Source: Clostridium sp. MSJ-8
Lineage (GTDB): Bacteria; Bacillota; Clostridia; Clostridiales; Clostridiaceae
Direction: 5' to 3'
Length of the DNA: 64,000 nucleotides
Assembly: GCF_018918325.1 (NCBI RefSeq)
Contig: NZ_JAHLQH010000012.1
Coordinates: 62,001-126,000, forward strand
Position numbers and translations under genes: made by a program. The notes below the pieces were generated by a model. The model was not told the DNA's origin, did no database searches, and saw only the letters and a program-made list of their open reading frames with translations. Positions 54,833 through 63,629 of the stretch are shown here, in pieces (position 1 is the first letter of the stretch; each line of letters begins with the position of its first letter).

Positions 54833-55945
54833 ATGATGTTGATAGAGAAAATGAAATCAATACACAGATTATTATTTGGTAATGTAATGGACGAGCCGAA
54901 AGAATGTACCCAGAATATTTACGTTTTTAGGTATATTTGTTATTGTGTATTTTTCTATACAATAGATATGGCTTTGAATGAATTAGGAATTTTCATAGTA
55001 GATAAGAATATTTTTCGTTGTGGATATTTAGTGGTAATAGTATTCACACTTTCATATATAGGTTTTTTAATACATTTTAAATTTGAACATTCTATAACAA
55101 AATATATTGGTATTACAGCTTTAACACTGATTATTACAGCTGCTAATGTTTCGCTGACATACCATATGGTATTGATTCTTACAATACCAGTTATTGTAGC
55201 AGGAATGTATTCTTCTAAGAAATTTTCTCGATATACTTTTGTAATTATGATTTTATCAATAATTATTAGTACATATGGAGGATATTTTTTCGGTATATGT
55301 GATGCAAATATGGTTCTTTTAACTACTACTTCTCTTAGAAAGTTAAATAATAATGGCATATTTGCAATAACAGAAATAAATAAGAAACCAATAATTACAT
55401 TGGCAATGTTTTATGTACTACCACGTTGCCTTATAGCTATTCTTTTTGCATATGTATCAAGAATAGTAAATACAGTTATAAGGAAATCTCAAAGACAAGC
55501 AATTATTGACTTTATGACAGGGCTTTATAATAAAAATAAATTAATAGAAATTATCGAAGATGAAACATATACTAATCAGAAAATTGGTATTATTTATTGG
55601 GATGTTAATCATTTAAAATATGTAAATGATACATATGGTCATCAAGCAGGAGATCAATTAATTACCAGAATAGCTTGTTCTATTCAAGATGCAGTTGAGG
55701 AAAAAGGAATTTCATTAAGATATGGTGGAGATGAATTTATTGCAATTATACCAGATGCAACATATGATGATGTTGAACGAATAATAAGTAGATGGAATGA
55801 ATTTCTAAAACAAATACAATCTAAAAATGAGTATCCTGTTTCGGCAGCTGTAGGATATGCACTAGGAGAGGGAAAGGACCTTGAAAAAATTATTGCTATA
55901 GCTGATAAGTATATGTACAATAATAAACAAAATAATGATCTATAG
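54833..55945 (+). CDS. Membrane diguanylate cyclase (GGDEF)
   Basis: The 370-residue protein has six or so membrane helices in residues 27-215 and a GGDEF domain (about 225-365) with DFMTGLYNKNKLIE, WDVNHLKYVNDTYGHQAGD and the active-site loop YGGDEF (about 300-305). The catalytic motif is complete, so it should make cyclic di-GMP. No inhibitory RxxD five residues before it is evident. AGGAAGG precedes ATG at 54833; the next codon is also ATG. It is monocistronic. Confidence 0.9.
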   Translation: MMLIEKMKSIHRLLFGNVMDEPKECTQNIYVFRYICYCVFFYTIDMALNELGIFIVDKNIFRCGYLVVIVFTLSYIGFLIHFKFEHSITKYIGITALTLIITAANVSLTYHMVLILTIPVIVAGMYSSKKFSRYTFVIMILSIIISTYGGYFFGICDANMVLLTTTSLRKLNNNGIFAITEINKKPIITLAMFYVLPRCLIAILFAYVSRIVNTVIRKSQRQAIIDFMTGLYNKNKLIEIIEDETYTNQKIGIIYWDVNHLKYVNDTYGHQAGDQLITRIACSIQDAVEEKGISLRYGGDEFIAIIPDATYDDVERIISRWNEFLKQIQSKNEYPVSAAVGYALGEGKDLEKIIAIADKYMYNNKQNNDL

Positions 55946-56003
55946 ATATTTTATAGTCCTTAGAAAAAAATTGCAGAATTTTACTTTTTGCTCTTGAAAT
56001 ATT

Positions 56004-56091
56004 ATAAGGTCTTTTCTATGAAAATGTTGAAGTTATAATAAGTGATACTACTTAATAAATAATTTTAACAGGATTATGGAAAAGACCTTAT
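56004..56091. repeat. Repeated cruciform element A, copy 2
   Basis: This 88-nt copy of the element at 20604 has the same outer stem with one G-T pair. The inner arm is slightly degraded (TGTTGAAG versus TTTTAACA). Confidence 0.7.
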
Positions 56092-56094
56092 ATT

Positions 56095-56153
56095 TTTATT
56101 CTTTAGGAAATTATAGTTTTGGTGTAGTTATAGATAAGTATCTTAGACATAGT
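56095..56153 (+). repeat. Post-terminator repeat segment, copy 2
   Basis: TTTTATTCTTTAGGAAATTATA and, 20 bases on, ATAAGTATCTTAGACATAG repeat the segment after the cobalamin riboswitch. It follows the T run of element A directly. Confidence 0.6.
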
Positions 56154-56363
56154 ATTTAAGTAATGTTAAAGCAAACTACCTAAAGAGTAAAAAAAATAGT
56201 GCTATGATAGAACCCAAAAGTAAGATTTGTAACCTGTCATAAGGCGCTAACAAAATCGATGGCTTCATAAAGTCGCATTGATGATTTTTTATAGACTATT
56301 GTAAATTTAATGGAAAATAAATATAATTAAAGGCATAAAGCTTTATTTTAAGGTGGTGTAAGA

Positions 56364-56705
56364 GTGAGTAATTGTTGGATAATCTTTAGCTTAATTATTT
56401 TTTTAGCTCTTTATATGAGAACTAAAAAAGAAAAAAAGCTAATTATGAAGCAGCATATTATGAGAAAAAGAAATAAGAAGGAGAGAGTTATAATGATAGA
56501 ACTTGCAAAAAAATTTATAGGAAAGAAATGTTTAATATATACTTTTGATACACAAGTAACAGGAGTAATAAATGAAGTGACAGATGGAGGAGTATTAATT
56601 GACAATAATGGTAGTACAGAAGTTTTAAATATGGACTTTATTGTTAGAATAAGAGACTATCCTAAGAATAAAAAAGGTAAGGATAAATCAGTAGTTTTAG
56701 ATTAG
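56364..56705 (+). CDS. Small membrane-anchored protein of unknown function
   Basis: The 113-residue protein has an N-terminal helix (about 3-18), a very basic stretch (19-42) and a soluble C-terminal domain (44-105) with GKKCLIYTFDTQVTGVI and NMDFIVRIRDYP. This part looks like a small beta-barrel of the Sm or DUF6897 kind. GTG at 56364 has AAGGTGG at good distance. An internal ATG at about 56493 with AGGAGAG upstream (GAAGGAGAGAGTTATAATG) could produce the soluble domain alone, and may be the true start. Confidence 0.55.
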   Translation: MSNCWIIFSLIIFLALYMRTKKEKKLIMKQHIMRKRNKKERVIMIELAKKFIGKKCLIYTFDTQVTGVINEVTDGGVLIDNNGSTEVLNMDFIVRIRDYPKNKKGKDKSVVLD

Positions 56706-56716
56706 TAAAATAATTG

Positions 56717-56760
56717 TATTGCCAAGTTAGAATTAAAAAATAAGTTTTGAAATCTGTCAT
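56717..56760 (+). repeat. Short hairpin element, copy 2
   Basis: It is related to 1983-2025 (TATTGCCAAG at the left, TCTGTCAT at the right). Here ATTGCCA pairs with TGGTAAT to close a stem. Confidence 0.4.
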
Positions 56761-56856
56761 GGTAATGAATAAAAATTAATGTTGTGGAGATAATAACTTA
56801 GAAGATATTATAAAAATAGTGAAAAAATATTTATAGATATAATAAACGGAGAAAAT

Positions 56857-58170
56857 ATGCAAAAGGTAGATTTAACAAAAGGTAAAGTGGCATCAGTTAT
56901 AATGTTATTAGCATTACCTATAATGGGTAGTTCTCTATTACAGTTTACTTATAATATAATAGATATGATGTGGGTTGGTAAGATGGGAAGTAATGCAGTA
57001 GCTAGCATTGGAACATCTAGTTTATATGTTAATATAGGTAATGCACTCAACTCATTAGTAGTTATAGGTTGTGGGATAAAGGTAGCACATGCCATTGGTG
57101 AAAAAAATGATAAGGAAGTAAGTGAATACATTAATGTAGGAATTGTAATTAACACTATTATAGGAGTGATATTTGGATTAATTCTTATATTATGTGGAAG
57201 ATATTTTATTGACTTTTTACATGTTAATAATGCAACAGTTGAAAAAGATGCTTATCTATATTTAATAATAAATGCACCTATATTGTTTTTCTCTTTCTTT
57301 AACATGTTATATACTAGGATACTGGGAAGCTTTGGAAATAATAAGCTTGCTTTTAAGATTAATTTAATAGGTGTATCTTTAAATATAATTTTAGATCCTA
57401 TATTTATATACATATTAAGGTATGGAGTAGTAGGTGCAGCAATTAGTACTTTAATATCTAATGTAACAATGTTCATCTTATTTAAGAGTTTTTCAACAGG
57501 AACACTTAAATATAATAAAAAAATTAAATTAGATGTTAATAAGATAGTAGATGTTATTAAGTTAGGATTACCTATGGCTATTCAGAGAGTATTATTTACT
57601 ATAATTAATATATTGTTAGCTAGGATAATAGCTATATTTGGTTCAGATGCTATTGCAGCACAAAAAGTAGGAGCTCAAATAGAGGCTGTTGCCTATATGG
57701 TAATAGGTGGACTTAATGGTGCAGTTGCAAGTTTTACAGGACAGAATTTTGGAGCGAAGGAATACAAGCGTATAAGAGAAGGATATAGGTGCTCATTAAG
57801 TATAGGAATTGCTTATGCACTGTTTACGGCAGTTATATTTTGGATTTTCGATAGAGAATTAATAAGTATATTCATAAAAGATGAAGAAACCATAATTATG
57901 GCAGCTGGATATTTACATGCAGTAGCTTTTTCACAAGCTTTTAGTGCAATAGAAATGATATCTAATGGTCTTTTTACAGGAATAGGTAAACCTAATATAT
58001 CAGCTACCATAAGTATTGTATTTACAACTTTGAGGATCCCTTTAGCATTAGTACTTACAAGATTTTTTGGAGTAAATGGTGTATGGATGAGTATAGCTAT
58101 ATCTAGCGTAATAAAAGGTATTTTTGCTTACTTATTATATATTGTACAATTAAGAAAAAAATATATTTAA
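56857..58170 (+). CDS. MATE family efflux transporter
   Basis: The 437-residue exporter has twelve helices in two similar halves. It opens with LALPIMGSSLLQFTYNIIDM and has MWVGKMGSNAVASIG (helix 1-2 signature) and GQNFGAKEYKRIREG at the start of the second half. The Na+- or H+-driven substrates are probably drugs or metabolites. It ends 18 bases before the HAD gene, so the two may be cotranscribed. Confidence 0.9.
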   Translation: MQKVDLTKGKVASVIMLLALPIMGSSLLQFTYNIIDMMWVGKMGSNAVASIGTSSLYVNIGNALNSLVVIGCGIKVAHAIGEKNDKEVSEYINVGIVINTIIGVIFGLILILCGRYFIDFLHVNNATVEKDAYLYLIINAPILFFSFFNMLYTRILGSFGNNKLAFKINLIGVSLNIILDPIFIYILRYGVVGAAISTLISNVTMFILFKSFSTGTLKYNKKIKLDVNKIVDVIKLGLPMAIQRVLFTIINILLARIIAIFGSDAIAAQKVGAQIEAVAYMVIGGLNGAVASFTGQNFGAKEYKRIREGYRCSLSIGIAYALFTAVIFWIFDRELISIFIKDEETIIMAAGYLHAVAFSQAFSAIEMISNGLFTGIGKPNISATISIVFTTLRIPLALVLTRFFGVNGVWMSIAISSVIKGIFAYLLYIVQLRKKYI

Positions 58171-58188
58171 TTAGAATTAGGAGATAAT

Positions 58189-58845
58189 ATGAATAGATAT
58201 AATTATGTTTTATTAGATTTAGATGGAACTATTACAGATCCAAAAGAAGGAATAACTAAAGGAATAAAATATGCATTAGATTATTATGGAATAGAAGTGG
58301 ATAGTTTAGAGACGTTATGTAAGTTTATAGGACCACCGCTTAATTATTCATTTCAAGAATACTATAATTTCTCAGAAGACAAAAGCAAAGAGGCAGTAGA
58401 TAAATATAGAGAATATTATGGATCTAAAGGCATATATGAAAATATATTATATGATGGAATGGAGGATTTTCTTAAAGAATTAAATAATATAGGTGTTCAA
58501 GTTATGCTTGCAACATCCAAGCCACAAGTGTATGCTGAAAAGATATTAGAACACTTCCATATAGATAAATATTTTACTTTTATTGGAGGAAGTAATTTAG
58601 ACTTGAGCAGAAATAAAAAAGAAGAAGTTATAAAATATGTTATAGAAGAAAATAATTTACCATTAGAAGAGGTTGTTATGGTTGGAGATAGAGAATATGA
58701 TATCATAGGTGCTAAGAAAAACAATATTAGTTCTATAGGTGTATTGTATGGTTACGGAGATAAAGAAGAATTAGAAAATGCGGGAGCTGATTATATAGCT
58801 AGTAACTTATTGGATTTAAAGAAAATAATATGTTTAAATGAATAA
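58189..58845 (+). CDS. HAD superfamily phosphatase, phosphoglycolate-phosphatase-like
   Basis: The 218-residue hydrolase has motif I LLDLDGTITDPKEG (nucleophile Asp, about 9), motif II MLATSKP (about 104-110), the Lys region NKKEEVIKYV and motif IV VMVGDREYDIIGAKKN. The helical cap at 15-85 is of the C1 type. It probably acts on small phosphates such as phosphoglycolate, nucleotides or pyrophosphate. AGGAG precedes the ATG. Confidence 0.87.
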   Translation: MNRYNYVLLDLDGTITDPKEGITKGIKYALDYYGIEVDSLETLCKFIGPPLNYSFQEYYNFSEDKSKEAVDKYREYYGSKGIYENILYDGMEDFLKELNNIGVQVMLATSKPQVYAEKILEHFHIDKYFTFIGGSNLDLSRNKKEEVIKYVIEENNLPLEEVVMVGDREYDIIGAKKNNISSIGVLYGYGDKEELENAGADYIASNLLDLKKIICLNE

Positions 58846-58895
58846 AATTCATCTGTTTTTAAGTAAAGTACTTTTCATAATTTTATATACGAAAA

Positions 58896-58936
58896 GGTTA
58901 TTGCATTAACAATTTTTAATAGCTAATGCAATAACC
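58896..58936 (-). terminator. Terminator of the aldo/keto reductase gene
   Basis: A 13-bp perfect stem (58896-58908 with 58924-58936) has TTTTC after it on the minus strand. It may also stop the plus-strand HAD transcript. Confidence 0.7.
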
Positions 58937-59012
58937 CCATCATCTATATTTAATTATAGATATTTCATCTATCTAATTGGCAGGGTGTATAGCAGGTTTG
59001 GAGTAAATTTAT

Positions 59013-59933
59013 TTATGGTAATTGGTTACCTGCTGCTTGATAAATTTCATACCACTCTTGTCTAGTTAATGTAATATTAGATGCTTTTGCAATTTCTTTT
59101 AGACGATTAGGATTCATAGTTCCTACTATAGTTTGAATTTTTGCAGGATGTCTTAATATCCATGCAGTAGCAATAGTTGTATTAGTTACATTATATTTTT
59201 CTGATATTTCATTTATTTTATTGTTTAATTCTTTAAATTTATCATTATCTAAAAACACACCTTCAAAGAATCCATATTGATATGGTGACCAAGCTTGTAT
59301 TTTTATATCTTTTAAACGGCAATATTCTAAGACACTACCATCTCTGTTGATAGAAGAGGTATTATTTATGTTCATATTTAATCCGGAATCTATCATTCCA
59401 GTATGCATTATACCAAATTGTAATTGATTTATTATTATTTTGTTATTTAAATATTTATTAAGTAATTCTATTTGCATAGGAGTGTGATTACTTACACCGA
59501 ATTCTCTTACTTTACCTTCTTTGTGTAATATTGAGAAAGCTTCTGCAACCTCTTCTGGCTCCATAAGAGTATCAGGTCTATGAAGTAATAAGGTATCAAT
59601 ATAATCTGTTTTTAATCTTTTTAGGCTTCCGTTTACTGAATTTAATATATGTTCTTTTGAAAAGTCATACATAACTCCAGGCACTATGGAACATTTAGTT
59701 TGAATGATTATTTTATCACGAATAGATGGATTCTTAATAAGAATTTCTGAAAATATTTCTTCGGATTTACCATTTCCATATATGTCGGCATGATCAAAGA
59801 AGTTGATGCCTTCTTCAATAGCCGTTTTTACAAGAGCATCTATATTAGTTTTAGAAGTATCAGCCATTCTCATACAACCAATTCCTATTTCAGATACATT
59901 AATATTAGATTGACCTAATTTAAAATATTTCAT
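59013..59933 (-). CDS. Aldo/keto reductase
   Basis: The 306-residue NADPH-dependent reductase shows IGIGCMRMADTSK, the catalytic Asp/Tyr in FFDHADIYGNGKSEE (about 47-61), Lys in IIQTKCSI, His in TLLLHRPDT and the cofactor segment IVGTMNPNRLKEI near the end. It resembles the YdhF/oxidoreductase subgroup. AAGGAGG lies before the ATG. It is a single-gene unit on the minus strand; the substrate is unknown. Confidence 0.88.
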   Translation of the reverse strand: MKYFKLGQSNINVSEIGIGCMRMADTSKTNIDALVKTAIEEGINFFDHADIYGNGKSEEIFSEILIKNPSIRDKIIIQTKCSIVPGVMYDFSKEHILNSVNGSLKRLKTDYIDTLLLHRPDTLMEPEEVAEAFSILHKEGKVREFGVSNHTPMQIELLNKYLNNKIIINQLQFGIMHTGMIDSGLNMNINNTSSINRDGSVLEYCRLKDIKIQAWSPYQYGFFEGVFLDNDKFKELNNKINEISEKYNVTNTTIATAWILRHPAKIQTIVGTMNPNRLKEIAKASNITLTRQEWYEIYQAAGNQLP

Positions 59934-60097
59934 AAGATAAGCCTCCTTAATTGATGTTTAAATTATATACTATTATATCATTAGTTATATAAATAAGTAT
60001 CTGAATTTGTAATGAAATATATGATAAAAATTCACTTTTGTAATTATTATACTAATGATAAACTAAAATTGAATTATATGTTAAGGGGAAATTTGTT

Positions 60098-60580
60098 ATG
60101 AAGAAGAATTATTTAAAATATATTAGTGCTTTGATACTATTTGGATTGAATGGGATAGTAGCAAGTTCTATAGCACTATCAAGTTATGAGATTGTTATGT
60201 TACGAACTTTTATAGGTAGTATATTATTATTAATTTTGTTCTTGTCGATGAAGAATAAATTTACTTTTTATAAACATAAGAAATCTTTTGTATTTCTTAT
60301 TATTTCGGGTATAGCTATGGGAGCTAGTTGGATGTTTCTCTATGAAGCATATCAAGAGATAGGAGTGAGTTTAGCTTCTATTGAATATTATTGTGAACCT
60401 GTAATTGTAATGATTTTATCGCCTATTATATTTAAAGAAAAACTTACATATAAGAAAATACTTGGATTCATATGTGTAGTAGCTGGAATATTGTTAGTTG
60501 ATGGACAAGAAATTGGTAATATAGATAAAAAGTTTGGAATATTCTGTGGTGCAATGTTTAGTGAATTGTCAAGTGAATAA
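60098..60580 (+). pseudogene. Truncated EamA/DMT-family transporter
   Basis: Only the first EamA half (160 residues, five helices) is present, with LRTFIGSILLL, GISMG-like IAMGASWMFLYEAYQ and EPVIVMILSPIIFKEKLT. The protein normally continues through a second half after KKFGIFCGAM; here it ends at SELSSE. About 80 bases later the thi leader begins. The second half has been deleted. A five-helix half can function as a dimer in some small transporters, but for this family truncation is more likely. Confidence 0.7.
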
Positions 60581-60661
60581 TTATTTATTGACATTATTGG
60601 TAAGTACTTATATAATGAAAATGTAAAAATTAATACTTAATTTGTTTAGAGTGAACGTTTT

Positions 60662-60716
60662 GAGTTCATGAAGGGGTACACCACCACGGGTGTAGTTTTT
60701 CATGAGCTCTTTTTTT
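60662..60716 (+). terminator. Leader hairpin/terminator before the thi operon
   Basis: GAGTTCATGAA (60662-60672) pairs with TTCATGAGCTC (60699-60709), enclosing a smaller ACACC/GGTGT stem, with seven T following. The TPP riboswitch core (CTGAGA and ACCTGATCTGG-like parts) is not visible. Confidence 0.7.
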
Positions 60717-60766
60717 ACTTTATAGGTAATTATATATTATGGATAAGTATCTTAAACATAGTTATT
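60711..60766 (+). repeat. Post-terminator repeat segment, copy 3
   Basis: TTTACTTTATAGGTAATTATAT and GATAAGTATCTTAAACATAG again follow a hairpin/T run directly, as at 30121 and 56095. This copy lacks about 10 internal bases. Confidence 0.55.
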
Positions 60767-60829
60767 TATACATCTTTACAATAGCATTAGTTATAGAGTA
60801 AAAAAAGAAAAATATAGGAGGTGAAAGTT

Positions 60830-61024
60830 ATGGTTATTGTTAATGGAAAGGAATTACAAGCAGCTAATAAGACAATTGCTAATTTAGTTGCAGAAGAAGG
60901 ATATAACTTATCTAGAATAGCAATAGAGTTAAATGGGGAAATTATCCCTAAATGTAATTATGATAAAACAATATTGAAAAATGGAGATAAGTTAGAAGTA
61001 GTAACATTTGTAGGAGGAGGCTGA
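60830..61024 (+). CDS. thiS: Sulfur carrier protein ThiS
   Basis: The 64-residue ubiquitin-fold protein carries sulfur as a C-terminal thiocarboxylate for thiazole synthesis. It shows VIVNGKELQAANKTIANLV, IAIELNGEIIPK and the required C-terminal Gly-Gly (FVGGG). ATG at 60830 is 8 bases after AGGAG and fits the family length; the GTG at 60821 lies on the ribosome site. thiF follows after 5 bases. Confidence 0.92.
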   Translation: MVIVNGKELQAANKTIANLVAEEGYNLSRIAIELNGEIIPKCNYDKTILKNGDKLEVVTFVGGG

Positions 61025-61029
61025 TAATT

Positions 61030-61671
61030 GTGAATAAGATTGTATCTAAGGAGAAACTTTATGAAGCTTTGGCTATGAGACATGGTGAAGAGAATCAAGC
61101 AAAGTTTGAAAGAGCAACAGTAAATATATTTGGATTAGGTGGATTAGGATCTAATGTAGCAGTTGCACTTACAAGATGTGGAGTGGGGCATTTAAGACTT
61201 ATAGATTATGATAAAGTGGACTTAACTAATCTTAATAGACAACAATATTTTTTAGAGCAGGTAGGAATGTATAAAACAGAAGCACTGAAAGATAATCTAC
61301 TTAAGATTAATCCTTATGTAAATATAGAGATAATAACAACTAAGGTTACTGAAGAAAATGTATCTGAGTTAGTAAAGTTAGATGGTATTATATGTGAAGC
61401 ATTTGATAAACCAGAAGCAAAGTCACTTATAATTGATGCTTTTTTCTCACAAACAAATTACAATGATAGATTTATAGTAGCAGCTTCTGGAATGGCTGGC
61501 TTTGGTAGAAGCAATTTAATAATTACGCAGAAGATAAATGATAACTTCTATCTATGCGGCGATAGAGAATCAGATGTAGCAATAGAGAACAAGCTTGTTT
61601 CTTCTAGAGTTGCTATATGTGCAAACCATGAAGCAAATACAATAATAGAATTAATATTACAAGATAGGTAG
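61030..61671 (+). CDS. thiF: ThiS adenylyltransferase ThiF
   Basis: The 213-residue E1-like enzyme activates the ThiS C-terminus with ATP. It has the nucleotide-binding FGLGGLGSNVAVALTRCGVG (about 34-53) and the DxxxxxNLNRQ block LIDYDKVDLTNLNRQQYF (read in parts, about 58-75). The shorter clostridial form lacks the rhodanese domain. GTG at 61030 follows GGAGGAGG, which is the thiS 3' end. Confidence 0.9.
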   Translation: MNKIVSKEKLYEALAMRHGEENQAKFERATVNIFGLGGLGSNVAVALTRCGVGHLRLIDYDKVDLTNLNRQQYFLEQVGMYKTEALKDNLLKINPYVNIEIITTKVTEENVSELVKLDGIICEAFDKPEAKSLIIDAFFSQTNYNDRFIVAASGMAGFGRSNLIITQKINDNFYLCGDRESDVAIENKLVSSRVAICANHEANTIIELILQDR

Positions 61672-61680
61672 GGAAGTTAA

Positions 61681-62454
61681 ATGATGAATGATGATAAATT
61701 AATAATTGGAGGACATGAATTTAATTCACGTTTTATATTAGGATCAGGCAAATATGATCTAAACCTTATTAATGCTGCTATAAATGAAGCAGGAGCAGAG
61801 ATTATAACTCTAGCAGTACGTCGTGCAAATAGCTCAGGACAAGAAAATATATTAGAACATATTCCTAGTGGAATTACATTATTACCAAATACATCAGGTG
61901 CAAGAAATGCAGAAGAAGCTATTCGTATTGCTAGGCTAGCTAGAGAGATGGGATGTGGAGACTTTGTGAAGATAGAAGTAATTCGTGATAGCAAATATCT
62001 ATTACCAGATAATATGGAAACTATAAAAGCTACAGAAGTATTAGCTAAAGAAGGATTTATTGTAATGCCTTATATGTATCCAGATTTAAATGTAGCTAGA
62101 GATTTATATAACGCAGGAGCTTCTTGTATCATGCCACTTGCAGCTCCAATAGGTAGTAATAAGGGATTATGTACTAAAGAATTTATACAGATATTGGTGG
62201 ATGAAATAGAATTACCTATTATAGTTGATGCAGGAATAGGTAGTCCATCTCAAGCTTGTGCTGCTATGGAAATGGGAGTAGATGCAGTAATGGCAAATAC
62301 TGCTATAGCAACTGCTGGAGATATTGTATCTATGGCTAGTGCATTTAAGAAAGCAATTGAAGCAGGAAGACAAGCTTATTTGTCTGGATTAGGAAGAGTA
62401 TTAATTAAAGGTGCAGATGCTTCATCACCATTAACAGGATTTATAGTAGATTAG
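61681..62454 (+). CDS. thiG: Thiazole synthase ThiG
   Basis: The 257-residue TIM-barrel enzyme forms the thiazole ring from deoxyxylulose phosphate, dehydroglycine and ThiS thiocarboxylate. It has [11 protein letters not shown] near the start, [30 protein letters not shown], the Schiff-base Lys in that strand and a [11 protein letters not shown] phosphate-binding loop. Two ATG codons in tandem (61681, 61684) follow GGGAAG. Confidence 0.94.
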   Translation: MMNDDKLIIGGHEFNSRFILGSGKYDLNLINAAINEAGAEIITLAVRRANSSGQENILEHIPSGITLLPNTSGARNAEEAIRIARLAREMGCGDFVKIEVIRDSKYLLPDNMETIKATEVLAKEGFIVMPYMYPDLNVARDLYNAGASCIMPLAAPIGSNKGLCTKEFIQILVDEIELPIIVDAGIGSPSQACAAMEMGVDAVMANTAIATAGDIVSMASAFKKAIEAGRQAYLSGLGRVLIKGADASSPLTGFIVD

Positions 62455-62468
62455 GAGAAGATAATATT

Positions 62469-63629
62469 ATGGATAATAAGAGAATAAACCATATGGAATA
62501 TATGGAGGGAATGGAAGTATTAGAATCAGATATTATGGATAAAGTAATATCTGAAATGAATGATTATGACTATAATAAATATACTGTTAATGATGTAAGA
62601 AGAGCTTTAAGTAAGGAATATCTTAATCTTGAAGATTTTAAAGCATTATTATCTAAAGCTGCAGAAGAATGTTTAGAAGAAATGGCACAAAGAGCTAAAG
62701 TAGAAACTAGAAAACATTTTGGTAATTCAGTATATATGTTTACACCTATATATATAGCTAATTATTGTGAAAATTATTGTATATATTGTGGATTTAATTG
62801 TCATAATAAAATACGTAGAGCTGCTTTGAATGAAGAAGAGATTCATAAGGAGATGGCAGCTATTAGTAAGACTGGATTAGAAGAGATTCTTATACTTACA
62901 GGAGAGAGCCGTAAGGTATCAGATGTTAAGTATATAGGAGAAGCTTGTAAGATTGCAAAGCAATATTTTAAAATGGTAGGATTAGAAGTATATCCCATGA
63001 ATTCTGATGAATATGCATATTTACATAAGTGTGGTGCAGATTATGTTACTGTATTTCAAGAAACATATAATTCTGATAAGTATGAAACATTACATTTAGA
63101 AGGACATAAGAGAATATTCCCTTATAGATTTAATGCACAAGAGAGAGCATTAAAAGGTGGAATGAGAGGTGTAGGATTTGCTGCTCTTTTAGGTTTAGAT
63201 GATTTTAGAAAGGATGCTTTTGCAACTGGCATGCATGCTTATTTACTTCAGAGAAAATATCCACAAGCAGAGATTGCATTCTCATGTCCTAGGTTAAGAC
63301 CTATTATAAATAATGATAAGATTAATCCAAAAGATGTTCATGAAAAACAATTATTGCAAGTAATTCTTGCTTATCGTATATTTATGCCATTTGCAAGTAT
63401 TACAATATCAACTAGAGAGTGTGAGAGATTTAGGAATAATATAATAGGTCTTGCTGCAACTAAAATATCTGCTGGAGTTAGCACTGGAATAGGAAGTCAT
63501 GTAGAAGAGGTTGAAGATAAGGGAGATGCTCAATTTGAGATATCTGATGGAAGAACTGTAGCTGAGGTTAAGGAAGCTATAGTAGAGAGAGGACTTCAAC
63601 CAGTTATGAATGATTATGTGTATGTATAG
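62469..63629 (+). CDS. thiH: 2-iminoacetate synthase ThiH (radical SAM)
   Basis: The 386-residue radical-SAM enzyme cleaves tyrosine to dehydroglycine. The [4Fe-4S] motif reads CENYCIYCGFNC (CxxxCxxC, about 99-110). It has TGESRKVS, QETYNSDKYETLHLEGHK and the C-terminal GIGSHVEEVEDKGDAQFEI block. It is the partner of ThiG. AGGAG lies before the ATG, 14 bases after thiG. The 3' end overlaps the next gene by 8 bases. Confidence 0.94.
   Translation: MDNKRINHMEYMEGMEVLESDIMDKVISEMNDYDYNKYTVNDVRRALSKEYLNLEDFKALLSKAAEECLEEMAQRAKVETRKHFGNSVYMFTPIYIANYCENYCIYCGFNCHNKIRRAALNEEEIHKEMAAISKTGLEEILILTGESRKVSDVKYIGEACKIAKQYFKMVGLEVYPMNSDEYAYLHKCGADYVTVFQETYNSDKYETLHLEGHKRIFPYRFNAQERALKGGMRGVGFAALLGLDDFRKDAFATGMHAYLLQRKYPQAEIAFSCPRLRPIINNDKINPKDVHEKQLLQVILAYRIFMPFASITISTRECERFRNNIIGLAATKISAGVSTGIGSHVEEVEDKGDAQFEISDGRTVAEVKEAIVERGLQPVMNDYVYV

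Larger units (their letters stand above)
55946..56363. other. Repeat- and structure-rich intergenic region
   Basis: It contains element A copy 2 (56004), post-terminator segment copy 2 (56095) and a further structured stretch (about 56199-56295). There TAGTGC..ATGATAG can pair with CTGTCAT..GGCGCTA, followed by a weak hairpin ending GATTTTTT. No gene was found. The last part may be the leader of the gene at 56364. Confidence 0.5.

Noticed and set aside
60600-60830. TPP riboswitch before thiS
   Set aside because: The conserved CTGAGA and the ACCTGATCTGG-type elements are not present; only a terminator-like hairpin is visible.
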